Of a DNA stretch of 64,000 nucleotides, positions 1-10,420 are shown piece by piece; position 1 is the stretch's first letter; each line of letters begins with the position of its first letter. The stretch lies in contig CM055877.1 in assembly GCA_029582165.1 (NCBI GenBank), forward strand, positions 43,783,249 through 43,847,248. Reading direction: 5' to 3'. The position numbers and the translations under genes are program-made. The notes under the pieces are model-generated. The model did not search any database, was not told the DNA's origin, and saw only the letters and a list, made by a program, of their open reading frames with translations. Source of the DNA: Portulaca oleracea (taxonomy: Eukaryota > Streptophyta > Magnoliopsida > Caryophyllales > Portulacaceae).

Positions 1-1578
1 TCTTTGATTGGTTGCCTTGCACGAGACCCTCGAAAATTACCACTTGAATGTGAAGATTGGAGGAAGATACCGCGAGCGGCAAAGGAGGCCATATGGCAAG
101 AAGTGAAGATATGCATATGGTTGATGATTAATAAAACATGATTTAATACTTGTTTGAGTTCAAGTGCTTTGCTTTAAAAAAAACTAAAAAAACTGAGATG
201 CCTCTACAGCGTTCATATTACTTTCCCGAAGGGAAGGAGCCATACAATTGGGCTCTAGAGAAAATGAATGCTTGTTGGAGAGGTTACAAATCAGAGTTAA
301 AAGTTGCTTGTTTTGATGGAAGAACACATGATGAAGCAATATCAAATTAGCCCGATCACATACCTAAGGAGACATGGGTTAAGTTAGTGGAACTCTGGGA
401 ATCTGAAAAAGGAAAGGTAAATTTATGTCATTTATGATAACATTTGATAATTATGTAATAGTTATTAGAAGTCTAACTAGTTCTGAATCACTTATTCAAA
501 GAAAACTAATTCATTATAATTTTAAAAATAATTAGGAAAGAACTAAAGCAGGCATTACGAATCGTGGGAAACTAAAGATGGCCCATTATGCTGGGACGAA
601 GAGCTTTCTTTCGTTTTCTTTGAAGAGGAGGTACTATAGTCATTTGTTGATAGTATCATGATACTTTGTTAATGTTATATCCATTGTGCTTTATTTATCT
701 AACTTCGTATTTTATTTTATACTTAGGAAAAAGTTAATGAGTTGGATAAGCTTGGAGCATGGTTCCTGACCCATGTTCCTAAGAAGGGTTCAAAGTTAGA
801 CGATGCTTGCAATTGCAAAGGTTAACGAATCAATTAAACATTATTATTTTTCATTGAAATTTTTTCTATGTTACCTCTTTAATTATGCATCATCTTGTCA
901 TATTCTTAATTTTGCAGCTCTCATTGGAGAATGAATTAGCTACCGCAGAAGAAGGTTCATTGGACACAGCCGCTCGTGATAAATTTTTTGAAAAAGTTGT
1001 TGGAGAAGATAAGAATGGCTATGCTAAGACTTATGGAATGGGAAGGAAGGTTCCTCGCTCCAACTCCAAGAGGTGTGCCTTAGAGGAAGAACGAGCTAAA
1101 AGGAAGAAAATTGAGGAAGAGCAAAAGGAGAGCCAACAAAAAATTAACTGTTTGGAGAAGAAACTTGGAAAAGTCACTTACTTGTTGAAAGTAATTATAG
1201 AACGCGGGGTACGTACTATCAATATTCCTATGTTTTAACCTTGGTGAATTGTGCTTGTCTTTTGTTTTATATAACTTGTTGGGTGGCATATGCCAAGCAT
1301 ATAACTTGTATCATTTATGTTATTGGAAATCTATCATGTTCTTATATTGTTGTCAAATAATAGAGGAGAAATTGCATATGTTCCTTAGGTTGATTCTCCT
1401 TTTTTTAAAATTTTGAATTAGTTGCATTAACTTATTTTTGTCATAAATTTTATTGTAGGGATTGTCGGATGACCTTCTTGATTTGCTTGAGGATGATGAT
1501 GCTGAAAGTGAAAATGAACATGAAGTTGAAGATATTGATGGCCGAAATGATGATGAACAAGAGAATGATATCGTTTGA
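1..1578 (+). pseudogene. TNPA-like CACTA protein (Transposase_24 / Ptta-En-Spm family), degraded
   Basis: Five plausible exons can be read: up to 416, 536-630, 727-820, 918-1208 and 1459-1578, each bounded by GT...AG. The translated pieces follow the order of the Transposase_24 domain: a W-x-K-L-V-E-L-W block, then an N-R-x-K-L-K-x-x-H-x-A-G-T-K-S-F block, then a D-K-F-F-E-K-V-V-G-E-D block, a Lys/Glu-rich coiled-coil stretch and a very acidic Asp/Glu C-terminus ending at TGA 1576-1578. TNPA-type proteins bind the subterminal repeats and assist transposition in the nucleus. The copy is broken: an in-frame TAG at 348-350 replaces the residue between N and P-D-H-I-P, and the reading frame slips by one base near 610. 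The exon 3/4 junction is also out of phase. The start codon is upstream of the window. I am confident of the family, less so of exact exon edges. Confidence 0.8.
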
Positions 1579-1918
1579 GTTTTATATATATGGAAAAATT
1601 ACGGTTAGACTTGTGTTTTTAGTTATATATGTACTAGTTACAAACAAGTTATTTGCAAGTTTTCTTTAACAAATTCAAATCATACATTCTAGCTATGTGT
1701 TTACGACAATGTATTTGTTACTCTATGATATGTGATGTTTTTTAAGTGACTATTGTTTTTAGGTTTGTTCTTCTTTTTAGGTGGAACAAATATTTATATA
1801 TGTACAAATATTTGTTAATACAGGGATATATTGAAAGAGGCATTTACAATTAGCAGGTGGTTGCGAATGGCAAAAATGTAACTATTGATAAATACACGGT
1901 TTGGATATATAATTATTA

Positions 1919-2310
1919 CCAACAGATGTGTACATGTGCATAATACTATTACCAACAGATATAAGAGAATTATAATAAGTTTTGGCGCCAAAACAGTACT
2001 ACCAACATAAATAATCTGTTGGTACAAGTGATAACTTTGGCGCCAAAATTGTAACACCAACAATTTATTTTGTTGGTAAAAGTCTGATTACCATCAGTTA
2101 AATATCTGTTGGTAAAGCAATATGCAATACCAACAGATTTGATCTGATGGTGTTACTAAACAATACCAACAGATGCACATATCTGTTGGTGTTACCTTTA
2201 CCAACGGAGTTTTTACCAACAGTTTTGTGACAGATATTTATCTGTTGGTAAAAGATATTACCAACAGAAAAGTCACTTTTACCAACAGATATGGCCCTGT
2301 TGGTAAAAGT
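1919..2310. repeat. CACTA subterminal repeats (ACCAACAGAT / ATCTGTTGGT)
   Basis: About 15 copies of a roughly 10-bp motif, ACCAACAGAT or its complement, lie in both orientations, often as facing pairs, and become denser toward the terminus. Repeats of this kind are the binding sites for TNPA-type proteins in En/Spm elements; that role is inferred here from position. Confidence 0.85.
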
Positions 2311-2314
2311 CACA

Positions 2315-2326
2315 TTTCTTGTAGTG
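2315..2326 (+). repeat. CACTA 3' terminal inverted repeat
   Basis: TTTCTTGTAGTG, the complement of CACTACAAGAAA, directly follows the last subterminal repeat and precedes unrelated sequence. Confidence 0.85.
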
Positions 2327-3030
2327 AGTCAGTGCACTGGAACAATGTATGTAACCTAAATAATATTGTATTATGTTTAGAAAAGTTGGAAACTGATTTC
2401 TGTGAGAAATCAGCCCAACACGGTCCGTGGTGTCCATGGGCCGATTAATTGGACCTTCTGGAGTCCAACACGGACCGTGTTGTTTCAACACGGACCGTGT
2501 TGGTCCCAGAAAGGCGCCGTTGTTTTAATTTGGCCCTTTAGGGTTTTTGAACCCTTTCCCTAGGTTTTCTAAACACTATATAAAGGGTTCTCTGGGAGAG
2601 ATTATTCAACACCAACTGCCTAAGACTCTTAGAGAGATACCAGGGTGATTTCCTGAGTTCCTCTCTCTTTTAGTTTGCAGTTCTAGTTTCAGGAAACATT
2701 CACTGTTTCTCGAAACAATCTTACATACATCTTAGATTGAGATTCGTCTCGATCGGGTCGATCTAGCAATCGGGTTCCCGGAGTGTTGCGTGGACTTTTC
2801 AGTATAGGGTTTCAGCGTTGGAATCTGGAAGGTCAACATCTTCTTCAGCAGGAATTAGCGATCAGGTATAATTACTAAAGCCTCTGCAGTTGTTTTGATT
2901 AATTGTTTATAACTGTTATAATATTCCGCCAATTAATCTGTATCTGTTTAGGAAATCGATAACCTAAAACCTAATAGCTGCTTCTTGTGTTTGATGATTG
3001 GTTGTCAATCTATGTACCCTTTTGGAGTTT
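2327..3030 (+). other. unassigned promoter-like stretch (possible LTR or leader)
   Basis: The stretch has the palindrome cluster, the TATA box and then a CT-rich leader, with GATCAG|GTATAA near 2875 resembling a splice donor. No conserved protein can be read. It may be the U3/R part of an LTR interrupted by the CACTA insertion, or the leader of a lost gene. Confidence 0.3.
2416..2502. promoter_or_regulatory. cluster of three 17-bp palindromes upstream of a TATA box
   Basis: CAACACGGACCGTGTTG occurs perfectly at 2466-2482 and 2486-2502. A diverged copy, CAACACGGTCCGTGGTG, is at 2416-2432. All are dyad-symmetric. A TATA-like CTATATAAAG sits at 2576-2585, about 75 bp downstream of the last palindrome. 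Together they look like an upstream activating element plus core promoter, possibly of an LTR; no function is proven. Confidence 0.45.
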
Positions 3031-3481
3031 TGGGAGTGTGATTCTGAGTGCCCTTTTGCATCTGTTAGAAGGGGAGGAGGGTGAGAGTAAGAAGACAACA
3101 ATGAAGTGAGGTAGGGGAAGAATAAAAGAAATTAAAGTGGAAGCTGAAATAAAATATTGAGAGACAGAGAGATTGGTGTTGGGTGTTCTTCTAGGGAGAT
3201 CTGGAGTGTTGAGGGAGATGAAGATCTGAAGAAGAAGGAGAAACAAGAAGAAGTAGAAGTAGAAGTAGAAGTAGAAAAAGAAAGAGAAGCATAGAAGGGC
3301 TGGGTGTGGGTCGGTGGAGCTAGGTGGTGGTGCAACGGAGGTCGGCGGAGGTGGTGGAGCTCGATGGTGGTCAACGAAGGTGGGGAAGAAGAAAGAAGAA
3401 GGTGAGGGTGGTGGCCTGGTGTGTCGGGGTTGATTGGCAGAGAGAGAGGGTGATAAAGAGAGAAAGTGAGAGGGGAGAGGC

Positions 3482-3538
<57 letters not shown>

Positions 3539-3545
3539 GGTGAGG
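3031..3545. repeat. purine-rich block ending in a (GT)n(GA)n microsatellite
   Basis: The plus strand is GA/GGTGG-rich, followed by GT repeats from about 3482 and GA repeats to about 3539. The long reading frames here encode only Ser-Leu or His-Thr runs from the repeats and are not treated as genes. The composition resembles the CT-rich leader of the family 1 LTRs on the opposite strand, but I could not align it. Confidence 0.6.
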
Positions 3546-4920
3546 TTCTACATCAGCAAAACACATGTTTAGTTTTTTTTTTCCTTTTTTTTTTTTGCTT
3601 AAACAACTACCACATAAGCACCCGCCACCGCCACGTCATATCTCCGACGAGTTGGACTCGGTGGCGGTTTGCTGAAAAAATCAACATGACAAGGTCAGTT
3701 CGTCTAATATTAATGTTTAAGGTTGGTTCGTTAGATCAAAGCACCCCCAAAGGTTGGTTTATTTAATTGCAATTTCCTTTTACAAAATTGGTTGTTTTCT
3801 TGCTTAATTTACCTAGCAATCTTGATTTTTGCCATAAAAATTTAGATTGGGTGTTGTTGGGAAGTGAATTAGTGAAGAAAATAGAACAGAGTATGTGTAT
3901 AAATGTTGGGATAATTTTGCCCTTTTACTTTACGTCGCCCACCCTTTTACTATTGTCGCCCACTTTTCGCATTATATTTTCGAAAATCTCCCTTTAGGCT
4001 GATAACCTCACTCTCTACATTCTCTCTGTAGAAAACACTCTCAATTAACCCCTACTAACGGACACCGTCATCCCGGGAGGGAGGGTATAAGCGATCGTCG
4101 AGCTTAAGGTTAGTATTTTGAGTTTGTAATTATCGAAATTCGTTGAAAATTTTCGAAAAACAAAATGTTTTCCGGCGATAACTACCGGTTGCCGCACGAA
4201 ATTCACGGCGAATCGCGCCCAGTTGCCGCATGTCGATTGTGCACCGACTGCCGTCACACCGGGATCAACGCGCGACAAATGGCCGCGGTTAGCCGCGTGC
4301 GACAACTGGTGGTTTTCCAGGCAGATTTATGCGGTAGTCGGTTTTTGACGATTTTTTTTATTTTTTTATCTGGCAAAAGCGAAAGACCCCCTAATGTGAT
4401 TCGAATGGAGGTTGACTGCTGAGCCCACTCTAGCCTCGAAAGACAAGTCCCTGTGGTATTTATCTTTATTAATTATTAATTATATTAGTAATATTATTAG
4501 TTATATTATTATTGTAAATATTTTTGTAAAAAATATTATTTATTATGACAATATTGGTATTATTATTATTATTATTTATTATATATAAATAAATAATAAT
4601 TTTATTAAAGTGATGTTAATAGAATAATGTTATTAATTTATTAATCACTGTAATTATTATTAACGATTTATATTATTGTTATTTTGTTATTTATTATTAT
4701 TAATTATGTTTAGGTTATTGTAATATTATGTTAATATTAGTGTTAATTATTTATAATAATGTAATTTCATTGTTATTATTATTAGTAGTTTGTTATTTGT
4801 AATGTTATTGTCATTGTTGTCATTATTAGTTTGTTATATTATATTGTTGTTATTGCTATTATTAGTATTTTGTAACATTATTGTTGTTGTTGTTATTATA
4901 TTTATTAGTGTTATGTGTAA
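3546..4920. other. no recognisable gene; AT-rich TTA-repeat tract in the right half
   Basis: From 3546 to about 4440 there is mixed sequence including a GC-richer patch (4160-4340) with overlapping short open frames on both strands and no recognisable domain. From about 4450 to 4900 it is dominated by degenerate TTA/ATT repeats. I see no feature that supports a gene. Confidence 0.5.
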
Positions 4921-4974
4921 ATATTGTTTAGGGTAAAGTATTTAGGGTAAAGTATTTACGGTTTAGGCTATTTC

Positions 4975-5088
4975 TAAATAATTTAGGATGTTTTTCTTGG
5001 TACTTAACCCATAGTTATCATGATTTACAAGTTATAGCGCGTGTGAACTTTGGGTTGAGTAATAAGGAAAACATCTAAAATTATTTTA
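4975..5088. repeat. short hairpin (fold-back), about 114 bp
   Basis: The left arm, around TTTAGGATGTTTTTCTTGG, pairs with the right arm, around AAGGAAAACATCTAAAATTA. The arms are about 38 nt with few mismatches, and the loop is about 35 nt. It lies immediately left of the first large fold-back unit. Confidence 0.7.
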
Positions 5089-5102
5089 GGGATATTTTAG
5101 GG

Positions 5103-5752
5103 ATCCTTGATGCAGTGATGTTTAGAAAATTTTGAGTTAGTGTAGACTTAAGTTAGTGTATGATTTGCATGTACGTAGTTAGCGAGGTAATTGGTTAACT
5201 ATTAAAATAATCTGTCTAGATGCAAAGTGAGCTATGTGTTATTGAGAACAAACTGCTAAAGTTCTGTGTTTTAACTGCCATGTGGGTGAGATACAAGCAT
5301 GTAGGTGGTGTTGGGTTAAACATACCAACACCTCAAGTGAGTCGAACACCTAGAAACCCCAGTGGGTGAAATTTACTTATCTTGGTCTAAAGAATGTGTA
5401 CATGCGTGTTTTGGAATCTGGAAATACCAGTCAACCAGAAGCATCTGAACGATTGGCTGGTATTTCCATACTCCAAAGCACGCCCGTATATTATTCTTTA
5501 GACCAAGGTAAGCAAACTTTGACCGCGGAGTTTCTGGGTGTTCGACTCACCTGCAAGCTTGTTTCTCGCCGACCTAGTGAATAAACCACAGAACTTCTGC
5601 ACTTTGTTCTCAATAACACAGTTCAATTTGCATCTAAACACATGGTTTTAATTATGTTAATCAATTATCTCACTAACTACGTACGTCTAAATCATACAAT
5701 AACTTAAGGGTGTGCTAATTACAAATGTTTTGCAAATAATGCAATAAGGAAT
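5103..5752. repeat. long fold-back unit A
   Basis: The two halves are near reverse complements. Matching landmarks are the outer CTTAAG (5147 and 5703), TACGTAGTTAG and its complement CTAACTACGTA, TTATTGAGAACAAA and its complement, and the centre GGAAATACCAG / CTGGTATTTCC. The left arm carries an extra stretch of about 33 nt (near 5311-5343) that itself folds (GGTGTTGGG...ACCAACACC). The outer ends (ATCCTTG.../...AATAAGGAAT) are diverged versions of the ends of units B and C. No protein-coding content is evident. Confidence 0.8.
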
Positions 5753-5913
5753 GTTTAGGGATTATGTTATAGACTTTTATGAGTTTTAGTGTTGGGTTTA
5801 GGGTTTAGGTTTACACTTTTAGGGTTTTTAGGGTTTTACACTTTACGTTTTTTTGGGTTTTTAGGGTTCATGATTTAGGGTTTTTAGGGTTAATGGTTTA
5901 GGATTCTATAGGG
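5753..5913 (+). repeat. degenerate TTTAGGG (telomere-like) spacer 1
   Basis: It contains many TTTAGGG and TTTTTAGGG units with interruptions, between fold-back units A and B. Confidence 0.75.
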
Positions 5914-6532
5914 TTCCTTGTTGAAGTGTAATTTAAAAAATTTTGAGTTAGCGTAGACTTAAGTTAGTGTATGATTTGAATGTACGTAGTTAGCGAGGTA
6001 ATTGGTTGACATAATTAAAACCATGCGACTAGACGCAAATTAAGTTGTGTTATTGAGAACGAAGTGCAAAAGTTATGTGTTTTATTCACCAAGTCGGCGA
6101 GAAACAAGATTGCAGGTGCGTCGAACACCAAGGAAACTTAGCGTGTGAAGTTTACTTATCTTGGTCCAAAGAATCATGTACAGGCGTGTTTTGGAGTTTG
6201 GAAATACAGGTCAACCACAAGCATCGGAACGGTTGGCTAGTATTTCCATACTCCAAAGCACGCCTGTACATGATTCTTTGGACCAAGATAAGTAAACTTC
6301 GACCGCGAAGTTTCCTTGCTCTTCGACTCACCTGCAATCTTGTTTCTCGCCTACCTGGTAAATGAACCATAGAACTTCTGTACTTTGTTCTCAATAACAC
6401 AGTTCAATTTGCATCTAAACACATGGTTTTAATTATGTTAACCAATTATCTCGCTAGCTACGTACATCCAAATCATACAATAACTTAAGGGTATGCTTAT
6501 TCAAAAAAATTTTAAAATTATACAACAAGGAA
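5914..6532. repeat. long fold-back unit B
   Basis: This is the best preserved unit. It begins TTCCTTGTTG and ends CAACAAGGAA, and the arms of about 300 nt are almost perfect complements; for example ACAGGCGTG near 6180 pairs with CACGCCTGT near 6260. The loop is only about 14 nt, around 6222-6236. A transcript would form one long duplex. It could be a fold-back/MITE-type transposon or an inverted-repeat small-RNA locus; the sequence does not decide. Confidence 0.85.
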
Positions 6533-6675
6533 TGTTTAGGGATTAGGTTATAGACTTTTATGGGTTTTAGTTAGGGTTTAGGTTTTAGGTTTTACACTTT
6601 TGGGGTTTTTAGGGTTTATGGTTTAGGGTTCATAGTTTAGGGTGTTTAGGGTTTATGGTTTAGGATTCTATAGGG
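6533..6675 (+). repeat. degenerate TTTAGGG spacer 2
   Basis: It has the same composition and a shared right edge (TTTAGGATTCTATAGGG) with spacer 1, between fold-back units B and C. Confidence 0.75.
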
Positions 6676-7289
6676 TTCCTTGTTGAAGTGTAACTAAAAA
6701 AACTTTGAGTTACCGTAGACTTAGTGTATGATTTGGACGTACGTAGTTTGCGAGGTAATTGGTTAACATATTAAAACTATGCGTCTAGATGCAAATTAAG
6801 TTGTGTTATTGAGAACGAAGTGCAAAAGTTATGTGTTTTATTCACCAGGTCGGGGAGAAACAAGATTGCAGGTGCGCCGAACACCAAGGAAACTCAGCGG
6901 GTGAAGTTTACTTATCTTGGTCCAAAAAATCATGTACAGGCGTGTTTTTGAGTCTAGAAATACCGGTCAACCACAAGCATCTGAATGGTTGGTTGGTATT
7001 TCCGTACTCCAAAGCACACATGTACATATCTCCTTGGACCAAGATAAGTAAACTTCAACTGCGGAGTTTCCTTGGTCTTCGACTCACCTGCAATCTTGTT
7101 TCTCGTCGACTTGGTGAGTTGAACATCGAACTTCTGCACTTTCTTCTCAATAACTTAGTTCAATTTGCATCTAGACGCATGGTTTTGATTATGTTAACCA
7201 ATTACCTCGCTAACTACGTACGTCCAAATCATACAATAACTTAAGGGTGTGGTAATTCAAATTTTTTTTGAAAACAATGCTACAAGAAT
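6676..7289. repeat. long fold-back unit C
   Basis: It shares left end (TTCCTTGTTG), arms and loop layout with unit B, with more mismatches near the centre and right end (TACAAGAAT). Its left flank (GGATTCTATAGGG) is the same as that of unit B, so unit plus spacer was duplicated together. Confidence 0.83.
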
Positions 7290-7405
7290 GTTAAGGGTTT
7301 AGGTTTTACACTTTTAGGGTTTTACATTTTAGGGTTTTTAGGGTTTTTAGGGTTTAGGGTTTAGGGTTCATGGTTTAGGATTTTATAGGGTTTTTAGGGT
7401 TTAGG
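7290..7405 (+). repeat. degenerate TTTAGGG spacer 3
   Basis: It is the right flank of fold-back unit C, including short uninterrupted stretches such as TTTAGGGTTTAGGG. It is too short and mutated to be a telomere and reads as interstitial telomere-like sequence. Confidence 0.75.
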
Positions 7406-7477
7406 AATCTATATTTCTATTTATTACTGTAAATGTGAACGACAATATTAATGTTATTATTTTACAGGTGAACTAAA

Positions 7478-7717
7478 ATGATAGGCAAGGGTAAAGGTAC
7501 AAGGTTTCTGGATTGGTCGCAACAGCTTAAGTCTGGTTGGAGGGTGGTTGATTCTGAAAACTCGCACCGTCGTAATGTGACTCCGTAAGCATGGCGTGCT
7601 GGCCGAGGGAGTGGAGCACCTCCTGATGCGGCGGCCAGCTGTAAACGTGGTTTGTATAACCCAATTTTTATCGTTCTTCTCAAGGAGCAAGGGGCCGCGG
7701 TTATAGAGTCGATGTAA
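7478..7717 (+). pseudogene. unidentified 79-codon frame with one internal stop
   Basis: An ATG frame beginning M-I-G-K-G-K-G-T runs to TAA at 7715-7717, with a single in-frame TAA in the middle (after R-R-N-V-T-P). It is preceded by TTTTACAG, which resembles a splice acceptor. The composition is protein-like (Arg/Gly/Ala-rich, then a hydrophobic segment), but I do not recognise the family. It could be a captured gene fragment or a transposon-encoded leftover. Confidence 0.3.
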
Positions 7718-8147
7718 GATCTGGGAGTTTTATTGAGGGTAATTACCCCAATTAAGGATCTAATTTGGGTTAGTTATGTATTTATAGGATTATTGATTAG
7801 ATTTCTGTTTTATGTGATTATATTTAAATTTATTTATTTATTAGAGTTAGAATTTTATTGGAAGAGCCGACTTATTAATTAGTGGACTTGTTATATTATT
7901 TGGTAATTGGGTTATAGATTTGGAAAGGAAGAAAATAAGGGGAATTAGAAGATTTTTAGTATGTTTGATGGGGGAATTTTACAAATAAAGAATTATGGAA
8001 GAAAAAGGAGATTGGGAATTAGCAAATATTTGGAGAGATAAAAATTGGTAATTAAAAGGGACTAATACCCTTTTTCGCTTTTGGTTTCCACGACAAAAAG
8101 AAAAGAAGGGGGCAAGCCCCTGTTTGTTTTTGGGCAGGATGCACGGG

Positions 8148-8152
8148 TAAGT

Positions 8153-8203
<51 letters not shown>

Positions 8204-8226
8204 AGGGAGAGAGGGAGGGAGAGAGG
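8148..8226 (+). repeat. (GA)n / GGGA microsatellite
   Basis: This is a long uninterrupted GA run followed by GAGGGAGGGA repeats. Frames translated from it give Arg-Glu or Ser-Leu runs and are not genes. Confidence 0.9.
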
Positions 8227-10420
8227 GGAAGCGGTGGCGGCGGCGGCACCGCCTGGTCGCCGGCCGTCGGTGCAAAGGGAAGAGAGGGGAGGATGGGGTG
8301 ATCGGTTTCGGTTGTTCGCTTCCCCCCTCTCTGCTCGATGGACCGAAAAAAAAGGGGTTGCTCAATGGTGGTGTCTACTGGGTGCGGGAGAGTCGGGTGA
8401 CGGCCGAGAAGACCTTGGATGCAGCGACGGAAGTCGCGGTGGTCGGGGGAACGAGACAGAGGTGGCGTACGGGGGTTCAAATCTAGGTCATTTGGTGGCT
8501 TGCGTGGTTGAATATAGATAGTTTGATGCACTCCGAGCTAACTGCAGACCTGAATTGGAAACCCTAACCTGCAAATTGGGAATTAAAGTGGGTAATCTCT
8601 GTTCCCTCTTAATAACTATTAAGTTTCAGGTTTAGTTTTCAGATTTTGAATATTGAATTTGTGTCTGGAATTATTAACCGTGCTGCGATGGTTGGATTAT
8701 TATATGGAACCGAGTTGGAAGTTGGTCGGTATTTGGGTTGAACATTGAGCGTCGAGGTTTGTTTGGGACATGTATGTGAGGAGGGAGCTCGGGTTGAATT
8801 GTTGAAACAAAATACTTTATGTCAATTGATGAAAAGAATGGATTTTAGAGGTTATGTTAAGTACTATCCTTGTTATGTGAATTGTGTGGGAATGGAGCAA
8901 ATTATGGATTGAAAGAGTTCATTATATATGCGAATATGGGGTTAGTATACTTAATGGTTTGATTTAGGTTAGAATGATGTTGATTCAATACGTATAGTAT
9001 GCATACATAAATCATGGATGACTAGTATATACTTAAAGAATGAGATTGTGAGCTTGATTCGATGGTTTGGTGTCTAGTACATTGTAATTATGCTCTAAAC
9101 TTGGTGTGGATGAAAACTAGATTGCTTGTTAGTCGTTATATGTGAGTTTAAGTCTTTATGTACATTCTTATATTCCTTTTATTATGGGTTTGTGTGATTG
9201 GAAAGTATTTGTGTGATTTTCGTTTCGAAAGGAAGGATTTCAAGTGAACATTTTAGGGTGTGTTGAAAAGCATTTGCGTTTCCAAATCGATAATACTTAT
9301 TAAATGGATCTAGCGTAATTAAAGAAAACTTATTTGAGTTATTCGAGCTTTTGGATTTCTTAAATGGAAAAAGGTAGGAAAAATTGGCCAGTTGAGCTAT
9401 TTTAATTTGAATGAAAGGTATATTCCTACTTTATATATATTTATGTACGATTTGGAAAGCTATTTGGATGAGAAGTGTATGGTATGGAATTGTTATGCGA
9501 TTTACAAGTTTGAAAGGGTTTTCGGGCTAGGTGTATTGCACTAGGTACTGTGGACTAATTGGAAAGCCGGGGTTACACCTGTACCGGCATGGTATATAAA
9601 GTCCATTGACGTTAGAACTCCCGGGAAGTTAAACTAACTGTCTTAAGGGGGAACCGGCCCCGACTGGAAAAGTGCTGAAAGTACCCTACGCCCATGGTAT
9701 CGATATTTTCGTACAACGGAAAGAACGAAAGATTATATGAAACCGTTGGTTTATTGAAACGGCATATACTATGGTTATGGAAAGATGGAAAAAGGAAATT
9801 TGAATAACTTTTAATACCTGTTTCAAAGTGCGTGAGTTATTCTTTATATGTTGAAAGTGTTATGTTCTTATTTAGAATAGCCTTGAAAGGTTTTCAAGTG
9901 TGATTGGTTTCCTACTTGAGAAATTATGAGTTTGGTTTAATTATGTTCAAACTAAGTTTTAAAAAGCGTCTTGTGATTTAAATAAGCAACTTATTTTGCT
10001 ATTCATGAGTTATATATGTGATTTCTAAGCTCTTCGAGTGTGTCTTTTAATTAGACCGATGCATTGCATGTGAATCCTGTCTCGAATGCTTACTTTGGAG
10101 ACTGAATTGAAAGTATGAGTTACGTGAGGGATGGGATCACTATGTTAGGAAGATGATGTGCATTGGATGGTTACGGCCTACTGGAGCACTGGAATACTTG
10201 AAACGCTTCTCTGATGGCTTCCTGACTATTTTCATGAATAAAAAGGGTATTACATGCCCCAGTGGTCGATTTGGAAGATATGCGATTGTCTAATTACCTC
10301 GTAGGAGGCATGTGGATACTTGAATGGTAACCTCATACCTAGTTTCCTACTTGATGAATTATGAAGTGACCAAGGGATGCGTTTATGTTTTAATTGTACT
10401 TTGTGAATGCAAAACTAGGG

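Larger units (their letters stand above)
1..2326 (+). mobile_element. CACTA (En/Spm) DNA transposon, 3' part
   Basis: The element runs in from the left edge and ends at a terminal inverted repeat reading TTTCTTGTAGTG, the reverse complement of the CACTACAAGAAA terminus common to plant CACTA elements. It carries a broken TNPA-type gene on the same strand followed by a dense field of subterminal repeats, the standard layout of the 3' end of this superfamily. The 5' terminus and any TNPD transposase lie outside the window, so the 3-bp target duplication (AGT would be the right-hand copy) cannot be verified. Confidence 0.88.

Noticed and set aside
4045..4422. Overlapping 85-86 codon frames in a GC-richer patch
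   Set aside because: Opposite-strand overlap, no recognisable motif, no supporting context.
6075..7244. Protein-coding genes in the fold-back units (97- to 137-codon frames)
   Set aside because: Frames appear on both strands because each unit is a hairpin; they do not persist between units and show no domain.
5753..7405. True telomere or telomere-adjacent end
   Set aside because: TTTAGGG units are short, interrupted and in three small blocks with unique DNA on both sides.
8052..8531. Long Ser/Leu/Pro- or Arg/Glu-rich open frames on both strands
   Set aside because: They are translations of the GA microsatellite and its GC-rich flank within a probable LTR; no domain and no codon bias.
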